Shown: positions 24,564 to 32,234 of the stretch, piece after piece | Position numbering within the stretch: the first letter of the stretch is position 1 | How the letters are laid out: each line of letters starts with the position of its first letter | Assembly: GCA_965368335.1 (NCBI GenBank) | Contig: CBDUMN010000035.1 | Span: 1 to 34,326, forward strand | DNA from: CBDUMN01 sp965368335 | Lineage (GTDB): Bacteria > Pseudomonadota > Alphaproteobacteria > Rhodospirillales > JAPHRK01 | Length of the DNA stretch: 34,326 nucleotides | Direction of reading: 5' to 3' | The notes under the pieces: generated by a model | Told to the model about the DNA's origin: nothing | The model's database searches: none | Seen by the model: only the letters and a program-made list of their open reading frames with translations | Made by a program: the position numbers and the translations under genes

Positions 24564-25034
24564 ATGGCCGGAATGGTGAAATCCCGCAAAGGAAAACCTG
24601 AGGATTTGGATCAAGGCCTTCTGCCCGAGTTGATTGGCTATCAATTGCGTCGGGCGCAGTTTGTGGTTTTCAGCGAGTTTCAGAAAGTCATGGCCGATCT
24701 GGAAATGACGCCCGGCCAATACGGTGTGATGACGCTGATTGGCCGTAACCCAGGCCTGACCCAATCAGCCTTGGCCCGCGCCGTAGGGGTCGAGCGTTCG
24801 ACTATGGTTGCAGTGATCGATGGGCTTGAAAAAAACAAGTTCGTCGAGCGTCGCCCCTCGCCGGTTGACCGTCGGTCTTACGCTTTGGTTCTTACTGACG
24901 CGGGTGAAAAGAAATTGGCCGAGTTGGACCCTATGGTCGCCCAGCACGATAAGGATGTTTCTTCGGTGTTTTCGCCTGAAGAAAAAGCCTCCTTTATGGT
25001 CTTGCTTGAGAAAGTCTGCACCATCGGCCGTTAG
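24564..25034 (+). CDS. MarR family transcriptional regulator
   Basis: A 156-residue winged-helix regulator. The core is typical: TPGQYGVMTLIGRNPG, then the recognition region LTQSALARAVGVERSTMVAVI, the wing VERRPSPVDRRSYAL and the dimer helix LTDAGEKKLAEL. MarR proteins usually repress a divergent catabolic or efflux gene and release on binding an aromatic ligand; here the divergent gene is the FAH hydrolase. ATG 24564 has only a weak binding site; Met at residue 4 is an alternative. Confidence 0.9.
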   Translation: MAGMVKSRKGKPEDLDQGLLPELIGYQLRRAQFVVFSEFQKVMADLEMTPGQYGVMTLIGRNPGLTQSALARAVGVERSTMVAVIDGLEKNKFVERRPSPVDRRSYALVLTDAGEKKLAELDPMVAQHDKDVSSVFSPEEKASFMVLLEKVCTIGR

Positions 25035-25108
25035 GCTGCTTCAGTTTTTCTTTCATTGGTTCCGAAATCCTATCTAACCTTTTGAGAGGTAGGGATTTAT
25101 CGGGTTTT

Positions 25109-25133
25109 GCGGTTAATCTCCTTTTAACCGCTT
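25109..25133 (+). terminator. Hairpin after the marR gene, probable terminator
   Basis: GCGGTTAA (25109-25116) pairs perfectly with TTAACCGC (25124-25131) around a 7-base loop, followed by TT and then A. It lies 75 bases after the marR stop. The short T-run makes termination uncertain. Confidence 0.45.
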
Positions 25134-25226
25134 TACTAGTAATCTCAGCTTGGGGTTCTACGAGTGATGTAGCAATCATTAAGGGGAAGCTTCGTCTTGC
25201 CACGGTGGTGAGGGGAAGGAGATGAG

Positions 25227-25664
25227 ATGGGCTTACTGGATTTTTTTGGTAAGGAAGACAAGGCCAAAGAACCGAAATTCAAGGCGGTTCAGAAAGTTCC
25301 CTGGGCGCGTTCGCCTAAAGGGGGGTTTCAGAAACTCGCCTTTGTAGACCCTGAAGATGAAAAGCTTCAGGATGGGGGAGTTGTGGTTATTTGGCACGGT
25401 GGCATCAAGCCGGCTTGGGTCTATGTGGCCGATGCCGTTTCCATTGGCCGGGAAATCAGTGACGCCCTGGAGAACAAGGAAATCATGGGCTATGAATCCC
25501 GCGGTGGGCTCTATGTGACCTGGACCCGCATTCAAGCTCAATATCGTCCCGGCGTCGTCCGTTATCTGATCGACAAGATGGCTCCTGTGGTCGATAACCC
25601 TGCCGAACCCTCTCCGGGCGCCGAGCCGATTGCCGTCTACTTTCCGGGAAAAGACCAAAATTAG
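25227..25664 (+). CDS. Unknown cytoplasmic protein
   Basis: A 145-residue protein with an excellent ribosome binding site (AAGGAG, 6 bases before ATG 25227). It starts MGLLDFFGKEDKAK, followed by a basic linker and a compact alpha/beta region (DGGVVVIWHGGIKPAWVYVADA, then GGLYVTWTRI). No signal peptide, membrane helix or cysteine is seen. The single-domain size suggests an adaptor or regulator, but I do not recognise the family. It appears monocistronic, with 192 bases upstream and 142 downstream. Confidence 0.72.
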   Translation: MGLLDFFGKEDKAKEPKFKAVQKVPWARSPKGGFQKLAFVDPEDEKLQDGGVVVIWHGGIKPAWVYVADAVSIGREISDALENKEIMGYESRGGLYVTWTRIQAQYRPGVVRYLIDKMAPVVDNPAEPSPGAEPIAVYFPGKDQN

Positions 25665-25806
25665 AGCTACGATTATTCGATTAATTTATCATTTCCAATG
25701 ATTCTACGGTGAAAAGCTTCTGGGCTATACTTATCTTAAGTAGGCAGCCTAGGGTCCTGATCCTAAATGCCTTGCCGGACCGATACCTTGCAGCTTGAGC
25801 GGAGCA

Positions 25807-26628
25807 ATGCGTAGAATTTTCGTCACCCTATGCCTATCGATTTTTGCGCTACTGGCTGATGGCGCGACCGTTGAGGCCTCCAGCGCATCGATGAATGCCG
25901 ACGATGAGCGGCGGCCGGTAACGATTTTGTCTTTCGAGTTTCCGCCCTTGCTTCATTCAACGGTTTCGGGCGGTTTTTCCGGGACCATGGGGGAAACGGT
26001 TAAGGCTTTGTGTGAACGGGCCAAGCTCGACTGTCGATTTAAGGTGGTGCCGCTCAAAAGAGCCTACAGGGCTCTGCGCTCCGGGGCGGCGGACGGACTG
26101 ATCACCATCGACCTTGGCCAGTTCCATGATTGTTGTCGAGCCAGCGCCTGGAGTTCTCCCTGGTCGGCAGGGTGGTTTTCCCACCCGTCCGTCAAACAGT
26201 CGCCGGAGAAAGAGGGCGACCTAAAGGATAAATCCATCATCGTCGTTCAGGGGATGAAGTCGCCCTACAAGTTTGCCCCCAATCTCAATGCGCTAGTCGA
26301 GGAAAATGTCGTTACCGTTTCGAAAGCGGCGAGCATCGCCACGTCGGTCAAGATGTTCCTGCGTGACCGTGCGCCACTTCTTTGGGGGGGCGAGGATTTC
26401 AAATGGTATTTCGGCAAGATCGACCCGACGGCCGAATATCGCTATACGCCCCGTATGACACTCCCGGTCGTTGTCTGGATGAGAAAAGAACGGTCTCAGG
26501 TCTCCGATCTTTTGGATGCCGGATATAATGAATTGAAAGAGGGGCGGGTTCTCGGAGCGAACAATCTGCTCAGCATCCCTTTGATGCAGGCTCGTTACCA
26601 AGACGCGCCATTCAAGATGACGCCTTAG
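25807..26628 (+). CDS. Periplasmic solute-binding-like protein (SBP family 3 fold)
   Basis: A 273-residue exported protein with a signal peptide (about residues 1-24). The mature part has the order of a family 3 amino-acid-type binding protein: an N-terminal strand with EFPPL, then GETVKALCERA, the block VVPLKRAYRALRSGAADGLITIDLG, and a hinge to a second lobe. It contains four cysteines, two adjacent in HDCCRAS. No permease or ATPase gene is next to it, so it may serve a distant transporter or act as a signalling or orphan receptor. ATG 25807 is preferred over TTG 25795 because it begins the signal peptide; GGAG lies very close before it. Confidence 0.75.
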   Translation: MRRIFVTLCLSIFALLADGATVEASSASMNADDERRPVTILSFEFPPLLHSTVSGGFSGTMGETVKALCERAKLDCRFKVVPLKRAYRALRSGAADGLITIDLGQFHDCCRASAWSSPWSAGWFSHPSVKQSPEKEGDLKDKSIIVVQGMKSPYKFAPNLNALVEENVVTVSKAASIATSVKMFLRDRAPLLWGGEDFKWYFGKIDPTAEYRYTPRMTLPVVVWMRKERSQVSDLLDAGYNELKEGRVLGANNLLSIPLMQARYQDAPFKMTP

Positions 26629-26634
26629 CCAGCT

Positions 26635-26838
26635 TTAGCTGCTTTTCTCGTCACGAAGTTTATTCAACATCCGCCGGACGGACCGTCCGGCCGCATAGGG
26701 CTTGTTGTCCTCAGCAGCCACCTTGCGAACTTCGTCGGTGACCGTCTGGGCGGCTTTAACCGCCTGCCCCCGGGCCACCGGGTCGCTCGCCAGCTTCTGC
26801 ACCGCCATGCGGGCGATATGTCGAAGAAAGAATGCCAT
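26635..26838 (-). CDS. Small basic protein of unknown function
   Basis: A 67-residue basic, helical protein (MAFFLRHIARMAVQKL, ending RMLNKLRDEKSS). It converges on the solute-binding gene with 6 bases between stops. No clear ribosome binding site precedes 26838, but composition and helix pattern look protein-like and it sits between a terminator and a stop. It resembles unnamed small alphaproteobacterial proteins. Moderate confidence only. Confidence 0.55.
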   Translation of the reverse strand: MAFFLRHIARMAVQKLASDPVARGQAVKAAQTVTDEVRKVAAEDNKPYAAGRSVRRMLNKLRDEKSS

Positions 26839-26867
26839 GGGGAAACAATAACGCTTCGTTGGTCACG

Positions 26868-26900
26868 AAAAAAGGGGCCTCCTTTGTGGAAGCCCCTTTT
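26868..26900 (-). terminator. Terminator of ecm
   Basis: GCCCCTTTT (26892-26900) pairs with AAAAGGGGC (26870-26878); read on the minus strand the stem is followed by a T-run (A's from 26868 on the plus strand). It lies 21 bases past the ecm stop. Confidence 0.8.
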
Positions 26901-26920
26901 CCGAGTTAAGTCATTTCAAA

Positions 26921-28924
26921 TCAGGCGGCGCGTCTGCCGATTTCCTCGGTGATCTGACCCATGATCTGGGTGATGTCGAAATCGCGTGGGGTGTAGACCC
27001 CGGCGACGCCGATCTTCTTTAAGGCTTCCGCGTCTTCTGCCGGGATGATGCCGCCGACGAAAACCGGAATGTCCTCGAGGCCATTTTCCTTCATTCGGGT
27101 CATCACTTCTTCGACCAACGGCATATGGGAGCCTGAAAGCACTGACAGGCCTACGGCGTCCACCGCTTCTTCCAGCGCCGCGTTGGTGATCTGTTCGGGC
27201 GTTAGGCGGATGCCTTGATAGACCACTTCATAGCCTGCATCGCGGGCGCGGACGGCAACTTGTTCCGCGCCGTTGGAATGGCCATCCAGACCCGGCTTGC
27301 CAACCAGAATCTTGAGCGGCCGACCAAGCTTGTCAGCGACGGCCTTAACCTGATCGCGGACGCTCGAAAGGCTGCCCGAAGGTTCGGCAGGAGCTGCGCC
27401 GGAAAGGCCGGTGGGCGCACGGTATTCGCCAAAGACATTGCGCAGGGTTTGGGCCCATTCGCCGCCGGTGACGCCCGCATGAGCGCAGGCGATGGAAGGT
27501 TCCATGATGTTGGTGCCGTCTTTGGCCGCAGCTTCCAGATCGGCCAGCGCTTTGGCGACGGTATCGTCATCGCGCTGGGCGCGCCATTCGTTGAGCCGCT
27601 CAATCTGTTCGGCCTCGGCTTTCGGGTCGACCACCATGATTGCGCCGTCTCCGGCAGTCAGCGGGCTTTCCTCGCCGCCGGTGAAGCTGTTGACGCCAAC
27701 GACGGTCATGTCACCCGATTCGATGGAGGCGATGCGCTCGGCATGAGAGGCGACCAGGGCCTGCTTCATGTAGCCGGTTTCCACCGCGGCGATGGCGCCG
27801 CCCATGTCTTCGAGGCGCTTCAACTCCTCGCGGGCTTCGGCTTTCAGTTCTTCGACCTTACGGGTGATTTCTTCCGAGCCATCGAAAATATCGCCGTATT
27901 CCAGCAGGTCGGTTTCGTAGGCGACAATCTGCTGGAGGCGCAGCGACCATTGCTGATCCCAAGGGCGCGGCAGGCCGAGCGCCTCGTTCCAGGCCGGAAG
28001 CTGCACGGCGCGGGCTCGGGCGTTTTTCGAGAGCGTCACGGCGAGCATTTCGAGCAAAATCCGGTAGACGTTGTTTTCCGGTTGCTGCTCGGTAAGGCCC
28101 AGGGAGTTGACCTGCACCCCGTAGCGGAAGCGCCGGTACTTCTCTTCGGTGACGCCATAGCGTTCCTTGGTGATTTCGTCCCACAGTTCAGTGAACGCCC
28201 GCATCTTGCAAAGTTCGGTGACGAACTTGATGCCCGCGTTGACGAAGAAACTGATGCGGCCCACGGCCTTGCCGAAGTCTTCATCCGAAATGACGCCCGA
28301 GGCCTTGACCGAATCGAGCACGGCAATGGCGGTAGCTAAAGCATAAGAGAGTTCCTGCACCGGCGTCGCGCCCGCTTCCTGCAGGTGGTAGGAACAAACG
28401 TTCATCGGGTTCCACTTGGGCACTTCGCTGTAGGTGAAGGTCACCACGTCGCGGATCAGCCGCATGGAAGGCTCGGGCGGGAAAATATGGGTGCCGCGCG
28501 AGAGATATTCCTTGATGATATCGTTCTGTGTGGTGCCCGCCAGCTCACTCCGCTTGGCCCCCTGTTTTTCGGCTGCCGCGATGTAGAGCGAAAGCAACCA
28601 GGCCGCCGGGGCGTTGATGGTCATGGAGGTGTTCATCTTGCCCAAGGGAATATCCTTGAACAGGGTTTCCATGTCTCCTAAATGACAAATCGGCACACCA
28701 ACCTTGCCGACTTCGCCGCGTGCGAGCACATGATCCGAATCGTAACCCGTCTGGGTGGGGAGATCGAAAGCGACGGAAAGGCCCGTCTGTCCCCGGTCCA
28801 GGTTTTTACGGTAGAGGGCGTTGCTCTCTTCGGCGGAAGAGTGGCCGGAGTAAGTCCGGAACAACCAGGGACGGTCGCGCTGCGGCGCAGCATTCTCCGT
28901 CTTCTTGGAAGGCGTGCTGGTCAT
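26921..28924 (-). CDS. ecm: Ethylmalonyl-CoA mutase (B12-dependent)
   Basis: A 667-residue adenosylcobalamin-dependent mutase that converts (2R)-ethylmalonyl-CoA to (2S)-methylsuccinyl-CoA in the ethylmalonyl-CoA pathway. The N-terminal barrel holds RPWLFRTYSGHSSAEESNALY and GLSVAFDLPTQTGYDSDH. The C-terminal cobalamin domain has the lower-ligand motif GLDGHSNG at about residue 545, then GLSVLSGSH and VFVGGIIP. MCM-type mutases share this layout, and the divergent ccr gene is the main reason for the Ecm call over methylmalonyl-CoA mutase; relatives are also called MeaA. Single-chain length of about 660 fits Ecm. ATG 28924 (MTSTPSKK) fits better than the open frame to 28990. A strong terminator follows. 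Confidence 0.9.
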   Translation of the reverse strand: MTSTPSKKTENAAPQRDRPWLFRTYSGHSSAEESNALYRKNLDRGQTGLSVAFDLPTQTGYDSDHVLARGEVGKVGVPICHLGDMETLFKDIPLGKMNTSMTINAPAAWLLSLYIAAAEKQGAKRSELAGTTQNDIIKEYLSRGTHIFPPEPSMRLIRDVVTFTYSEVPKWNPMNVCSYHLQEAGATPVQELSYALATAIAVLDSVKASGVISDEDFGKAVGRISFFVNAGIKFVTELCKMRAFTELWDEITKERYGVTEEKYRRFRYGVQVNSLGLTEQQPENNVYRILLEMLAVTLSKNARARAVQLPAWNEALGLPRPWDQQWSLRLQQIVAYETDLLEYGDIFDGSEEITRKVEELKAEAREELKRLEDMGGAIAAVETGYMKQALVASHAERIASIESGDMTVVGVNSFTGGEESPLTAGDGAIMVVDPKAEAEQIERLNEWRAQRDDDTVAKALADLEAAAKDGTNIMEPSIACAHAGVTGGEWAQTLRNVFGEYRAPTGLSGAAPAEPSGSLSSVRDQVKAVADKLGRPLKILVGKPGLDGHSNGAEQVAVRARDAGYEVVYQGIRLTPEQITNAALEEAVDAVGLSVLSGSHMPLVEEVMTRMKENGLEDIPVFVGGIIPAEDAEALKKIGVAGVYTPRDFDITQIMGQITEEIGRRAA

Positions 28925-28962
28925 AGAAGGTCTAAGTCCCTTTGTAGGCCATTGTATATCTG

Positions 28963-29020
28963 TTGCAAAAATTTTAAAGCTTGCGAACAAATATAATCAC
29001 CGCTTATGCTGCTGCGCAAC
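28963..29020. promoter_or_regulatory. Three TTGC motifs in the ecm-ccr divergent region
   Basis: TTGCAAA (28963-28969), TTGCGAA (28981-28987, 18 bases on) and TGCGCAAC (29013-29020, the reverse of GTTGCGCA) lie in the 241-base divergent promoter region. They recall the TTTGCAAA-like sites of RamB/PccR-type acyl-CoA regulators. The matches are imperfect, so this is only a candidate. Confidence 0.3.
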
Positions 29021-29143
29021 ATAACTATGAATTTGTTGTGTAAGCCGTTGATTGCCAAGCTAAAAAACGCACATCCGAATTGAATCGGAATAAGGCGTTT
29101 GCGGGCTTCCAGACGGTGGTTTTGGGATTGAGTTACAGTTAAA

Positions 29144-29156
29144 TGACGGGGCGTCA
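29144..29156. promoter_or_regulatory. Small palindrome at the ccr ribosome binding region
   Basis: TGACGGGGCGTCA is a perfect 5-base inverted repeat with a 3-base centre, ending 9 bases before ATG 29166. No standard Shine-Dalgarno is seen, so this element sits where ribosome or repressor binding would matter. Confidence 0.4.
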
Positions 29157-29165
29157 GTTTAAAAA

Positions 29166-30425
29166 ATGAGCCAGAAACAGGAAAAAAAGGATCTCTACGA
29201 ACTAGGTGAGATCCCGCCGATTGGGCATGTTCCCAAGAAAATGTATGCATGGGCGATCCGCAAGGAGCGCCACGGTGAGCCGAACACGGCCATGCAGGTC
29301 GAAGTGGTCGATGTGCCGGAGTTGGACTCCCATGATGTGCTGATCATGGTGATGGCCGCCGGGGTCAACTACAACGGCGTCTGGGCTGCTCTGGGTACGC
29401 CGATTTCTCCGTTCGATTATCACAAGGCCGAGTATCACATCGCCGGTTCCGACGCCTCGGGCATTATTTATGCCGTGGGTTCCAAGGTGAAGCGTTGGAA
29501 AGTCGGCGACGAAGTCGTGGTTCATTGCAACCAGACCGACGGCGACGATGAAGAATGTAATGGCGGCGACCCGATGAACTCGCCGAGCCAGCGCATCTGG
29601 GGCTACGAAACCCCCGATGGGTCCTTCGCTCAGTTTACCCGCGTTCAGGCCCAGCAGGTCATGGAACGTCCCAAGCATCTGACTTGGGAAGAGAGCGCTT
29701 GCTACACCCTGACGCTTGCCACCGCTTACCGGATGCTGTTCGGCCATCGCCCGCACATTTTGCGTCCGGGGCATAACGTTCTGGTTTGGGGCGCTTCGGG
29801 CGGTCTGGGATCGTTTGCCGTTCAGCTCTGCGCGACGGCCGGGGCCAACGCCATCGGCGTCATTTCGGACGAAACCAAGCGTGATTTCGTTATGAGCCTG
29901 GGGGCCAAAGGCGTCCTTAACCGCAGGGATTTCAACTGCTGGGGCCAACTGCCGACGGTCAACGGCGAGGGCTTTAAGGAATATATGGCCGAAACCCGCA
30001 AGTTCGGTAAGGCGATTTGGGATATCACCGGCAAGGGGAACGATGTCGATTTCGTCTTCGAACACCCCGGTGAGTCGACCTTCCCCGTTTCCTGTAACGT
30101 GGTGAAGCGTGGCGGCATGGTCGTCTTCTGCGCGGGCACCACGGGTTACAACCTGACCATGGATGCGCGTTTCGTCTGGATGCGTCAGAAGCGTATTCAG
30201 GGCAGCCACTTCGCCAACCTCAAGCAAGCCGCCCAGGCCAACCAGTTGGTCATCGAGCGCCGCATCGACCCCTGCATGTCGGAATGCTTCAAGTGGGAAG
30301 ACATCCCCGAAGCCCACATGGTCATGCTGCGCAACGAGCACAAACCGGGCAACATGGCGGTGATGGTTCAGGCCGTTAAGCCGGGCCGTCGGACCGTTGA
30401 GGATGTCCTCGAAGCCGAAGACTAA
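29166..30425 (+). CDS. ccr: Crotonyl-CoA carboxylase/reductase
   Basis: A 419-residue NADPH-dependent enzyme that reductively carboxylates crotonyl-CoA to ethylmalonyl-CoA, the key CO2-fixing step of the ethylmalonyl-CoA pathway. It belongs to the MDR superfamily: NADPH-binding VLVWGASGGLGSFAVQL near residues 200-216. The N-terminus (KKDLYELGEIPPIGHVPKKM) and the segments CNQTDGDDEECNGGDP, IWGYETPDGSFAQF and GSHFANLKQA are hallmarks that separate Ccr from ordinary enoyl reductases; the last two carry CO2-pocket residues by homology. Divergent from ecm and followed by mcd. Length is close to the usual 420-430. Confidence 0.97.
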   Translation: MSQKQEKKDLYELGEIPPIGHVPKKMYAWAIRKERHGEPNTAMQVEVVDVPELDSHDVLIMVMAAGVNYNGVWAALGTPISPFDYHKAEYHIAGSDASGIIYAVGSKVKRWKVGDEVVVHCNQTDGDDEECNGGDPMNSPSQRIWGYETPDGSFAQFTRVQAQQVMERPKHLTWEESACYTLTLATAYRMLFGHRPHILRPGHNVLVWGASGGLGSFAVQLCATAGANAIGVISDETKRDFVMSLGAKGVLNRRDFNCWGQLPTVNGEGFKEYMAETRKFGKAIWDITGKGNDVDFVFEHPGESTFPVSCNVVKRGGMVVFCAGTTGYNLTMDARFVWMRQKRIQGSHFANLKQAAQANQLVIERRIDPCMSECFKWEDIPEAHMVMLRNEHKPGNMAVMVQAVKPGRRTVEDVLEAED

Positions 30426-30450
30426 GGCTTAGACACAAATGATTTGAGTT

Positions 30451-30472
30451 CGGGGCCGGTTCGTCGGCCCCG
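30451..30472 (+). terminator. Intercistronic hairpin between ccr and mcd
   Basis: CGGGGCCG (30451-30458) pairs perfectly with CGGCCCCG (30465-30472) around a 6-base loop, followed by a T/C-rich stretch including TTATTTTCTTT. It could be a partial terminator or a stabilising element that sets the ratio of ccr to mcd. Confidence 0.5.
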
Positions 30473-30503
30473 TTCCCTTATTTTCTTTGGGAGATTTCAT
30501 AAA

Positions 30504-32165
30504 ATGAGTGTCGTGATCGACAACCTCTTGCCGACCTGCGAGGCTGCCGTCGAGGCCGCCGCCACCCTGCAGATGGCGGCCAAAGAATCCGTGCTGGCCC
30601 GGGTCAGTAAGGACGGTAAAATCGATGGCGCCCTGCTTGAAGCCGAGCAGTTCGCCGCCCATGGCTATTCCTGGATGGTCACCTACGTCGAAGCGCTTCG
30701 TCAGATGCATGCCTGGGGCAAGCGTCTGGAAGAGGACGGCAAGTTCGGCGAATTGGAACAGTTGATGGTGCAGTGCGCCTTCGGTGAATACCTGACCCAG
30801 CTGACCGGCGGCATTCCGCTCTCGCAGGTGGAAATCGTCCGCCCCGCCGACCTGGGCGTAGGCAGCAAGGAAACCCATGCTTTCCACACCGATGCGGTCA
30901 AAGCCTTAAAAGAACATGGCAACACCGACGCGGTGCGCAAGCGCATTGCCGAGCATGTCCGGGACTCGGTCAATACCGGTTACTTCGGCAACCTGGGACT
31001 TGATGAAACCCTCGACATGATCCGTGAGCAGTTCCGTCGGTTCGCCGATGAAGAGGTTGCTCCCAACGCTCCCAACTGGCACGACAACGACGTGCTGATC
31101 CCCATGGAAATCATCGAGCAAATGGGCGAAATGGGTGTTTTCGGCCTGACCATCCCCGAGGAGTACGGCGGACTGGGTATGGGCAAAACGGCCATGTGCG
31201 TGGTGACCGAAGAACTCTCGCGCGGCTACATCGGCGTGGGTTCCTTGGGCACCCGTTCCGAAATCGCCGCCGAACTGATTCGCTTGGGCGGCACCGAAGA
31301 ACAGAAGCAGAAATACCTGCCCTCCATCGCCTCGGCCGAAATTCTGCCGACCGCCGTGTTCACCGAACCCAACACCGGTTCCGACTTGGCGTCTTTGCGC
31401 ACCCGCGCGGTTAAGGATGGCGATACTTATAAGGTGACCGGCAACAAGACCTGGATCACCCATGCGTCGCGAACCGACCTGATGACCCTGCTGACCCGGA
31501 CCAACCCGGATGAGAAGGGCTATAAGGGCCTTTCCATGCTGCTGGCCGAAAAGCCGCGCGGCACGGAAGACGATCCGTTCCCCGCCGAAGGCATGACCGG
31601 CGGCGAGATCAAAGTGCTGGGCTACCGGGGCATGAAAGAGTACGAACTGGGCTTCGATAATTTCGAGGTTCCCGAGGGGCAACTGCTTGGCGGTGAAGAA
31701 GGCAAGGGCTTCAAACAGCTCATGGAAACCTTCGAATCGGCTCGTATTCAGACGGCGGCGCGCGCCGTCGGCGTGGCGCAGAACGCCATGGAATTGGGCT
31801 TGCGGTATGCCAACGAGCGTATCCAGTTCGCCAAGCCGATCTTCGAGTTTCCCCGGGTTTACGGCAAGATCGCCTGGATGGTGGTCGAAACCATGATCGC
31901 CCGCCAACTCACCTATTTCGCCGGCTGGGAAAAAGACCACGACGTGCGCTGCGACATTGAGGCCGGGATGGCCAAGCTGCTTGCCGCTCGGGTCGCCTGG
32001 TCCAACGCCGATAACGCCTTGCAGGTTCATGGTGGAAATGGCTATGCCGAGGAATACCCGGTTTCACGGGTTCTGGTGGATGCCCGTATCCTCAATATTT
32101 TTGAAGGAGCGGCTGAAATTCAGGCTCATGTGATCGCCAGGGGGTTGCTTTCGCGCAATAAATAG
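30504..32165 (+). CDS. mcd: Methylsuccinyl-CoA dehydrogenase (acyl-CoA dehydrogenase family)
   Basis: A 553-residue flavoenzyme that oxidises (2S)-methylsuccinyl-CoA to mesaconyl-CoA. The C-terminal 390 residues are an acyl-CoA dehydrogenase: LTIPEEYGGLGMG, TAVFTEPNTGSDLASLRT, and the end motif YAEEYPVSRVLVDARILN then FEGAAEIQ. The N-terminal extension of about 150 residues, absent from ordinary acyl-CoA dehydrogenases, matches Mcd. ATG 30504 has GGGAGA upstream; the open frame to 30444 covers the hairpin and is rejected. It lies directly downstream of ccr, and etfB begins 2.1 kb further on, supplying the likely electron acceptor. Confidence 0.92.
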   Translation: MSVVIDNLLPTCEAAVEAAATLQMAAKESVLARVSKDGKIDGALLEAEQFAAHGYSWMVTYVEALRQMHAWGKRLEEDGKFGELEQLMVQCAFGEYLTQLTGGIPLSQVEIVRPADLGVGSKETHAFHTDAVKALKEHGNTDAVRKRIAEHVRDSVNTGYFGNLGLDETLDMIREQFRRFADEEVAPNAPNWHDNDVLIPMEIIEQMGEMGVFGLTIPEEYGGLGMGKTAMCVVTEELSRGYIGVGSLGTRSEIAAELIRLGGTEEQKQKYLPSIASAEILPTAVFTEPNTGSDLASLRTRAVKDGDTYKVTGNKTWITHASRTDLMTLLTRTNPDEKGYKGLSMLLAEKPRGTEDDPFPAEGMTGGEIKVLGYRGMKEYELGFDNFEVPEGQLLGGEEGKGFKQLMETFESARIQTAARAVGVAQNAMELGLRYANERIQFAKPIFEFPRVYGKIAWMVVETMIARQLTYFAGWEKDHDVRCDIEAGMAKLLAARVAWSNADNALQVHGGNGYAEEYPVSRVLVDARILNIFEGAAEIQAHVIARGLLSRNK

Positions 32166-32234
32166 CCCTAATTGGTAGCCGGTGACGGGCTCCTTTTTTG
32201 GGAGCCATGCATCCAACAAGAGAGACATCGGCTT

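Noticed and set aside
27215..28339. 374-codon plus-strand open frame
   Set aside because: Exactly antisense to ecm; long only because of the high-GC codon pattern of the real gene.
29202..30341. 379-codon minus-strand open frame
   Set aside because: Antisense to ccr, whose translation is unmistakable.
30906..32030. 374-codon minus-strand open frame
   Set aside because: Antisense to mcd; histidine- and glycine-rich composition is typical of a shadow frame.
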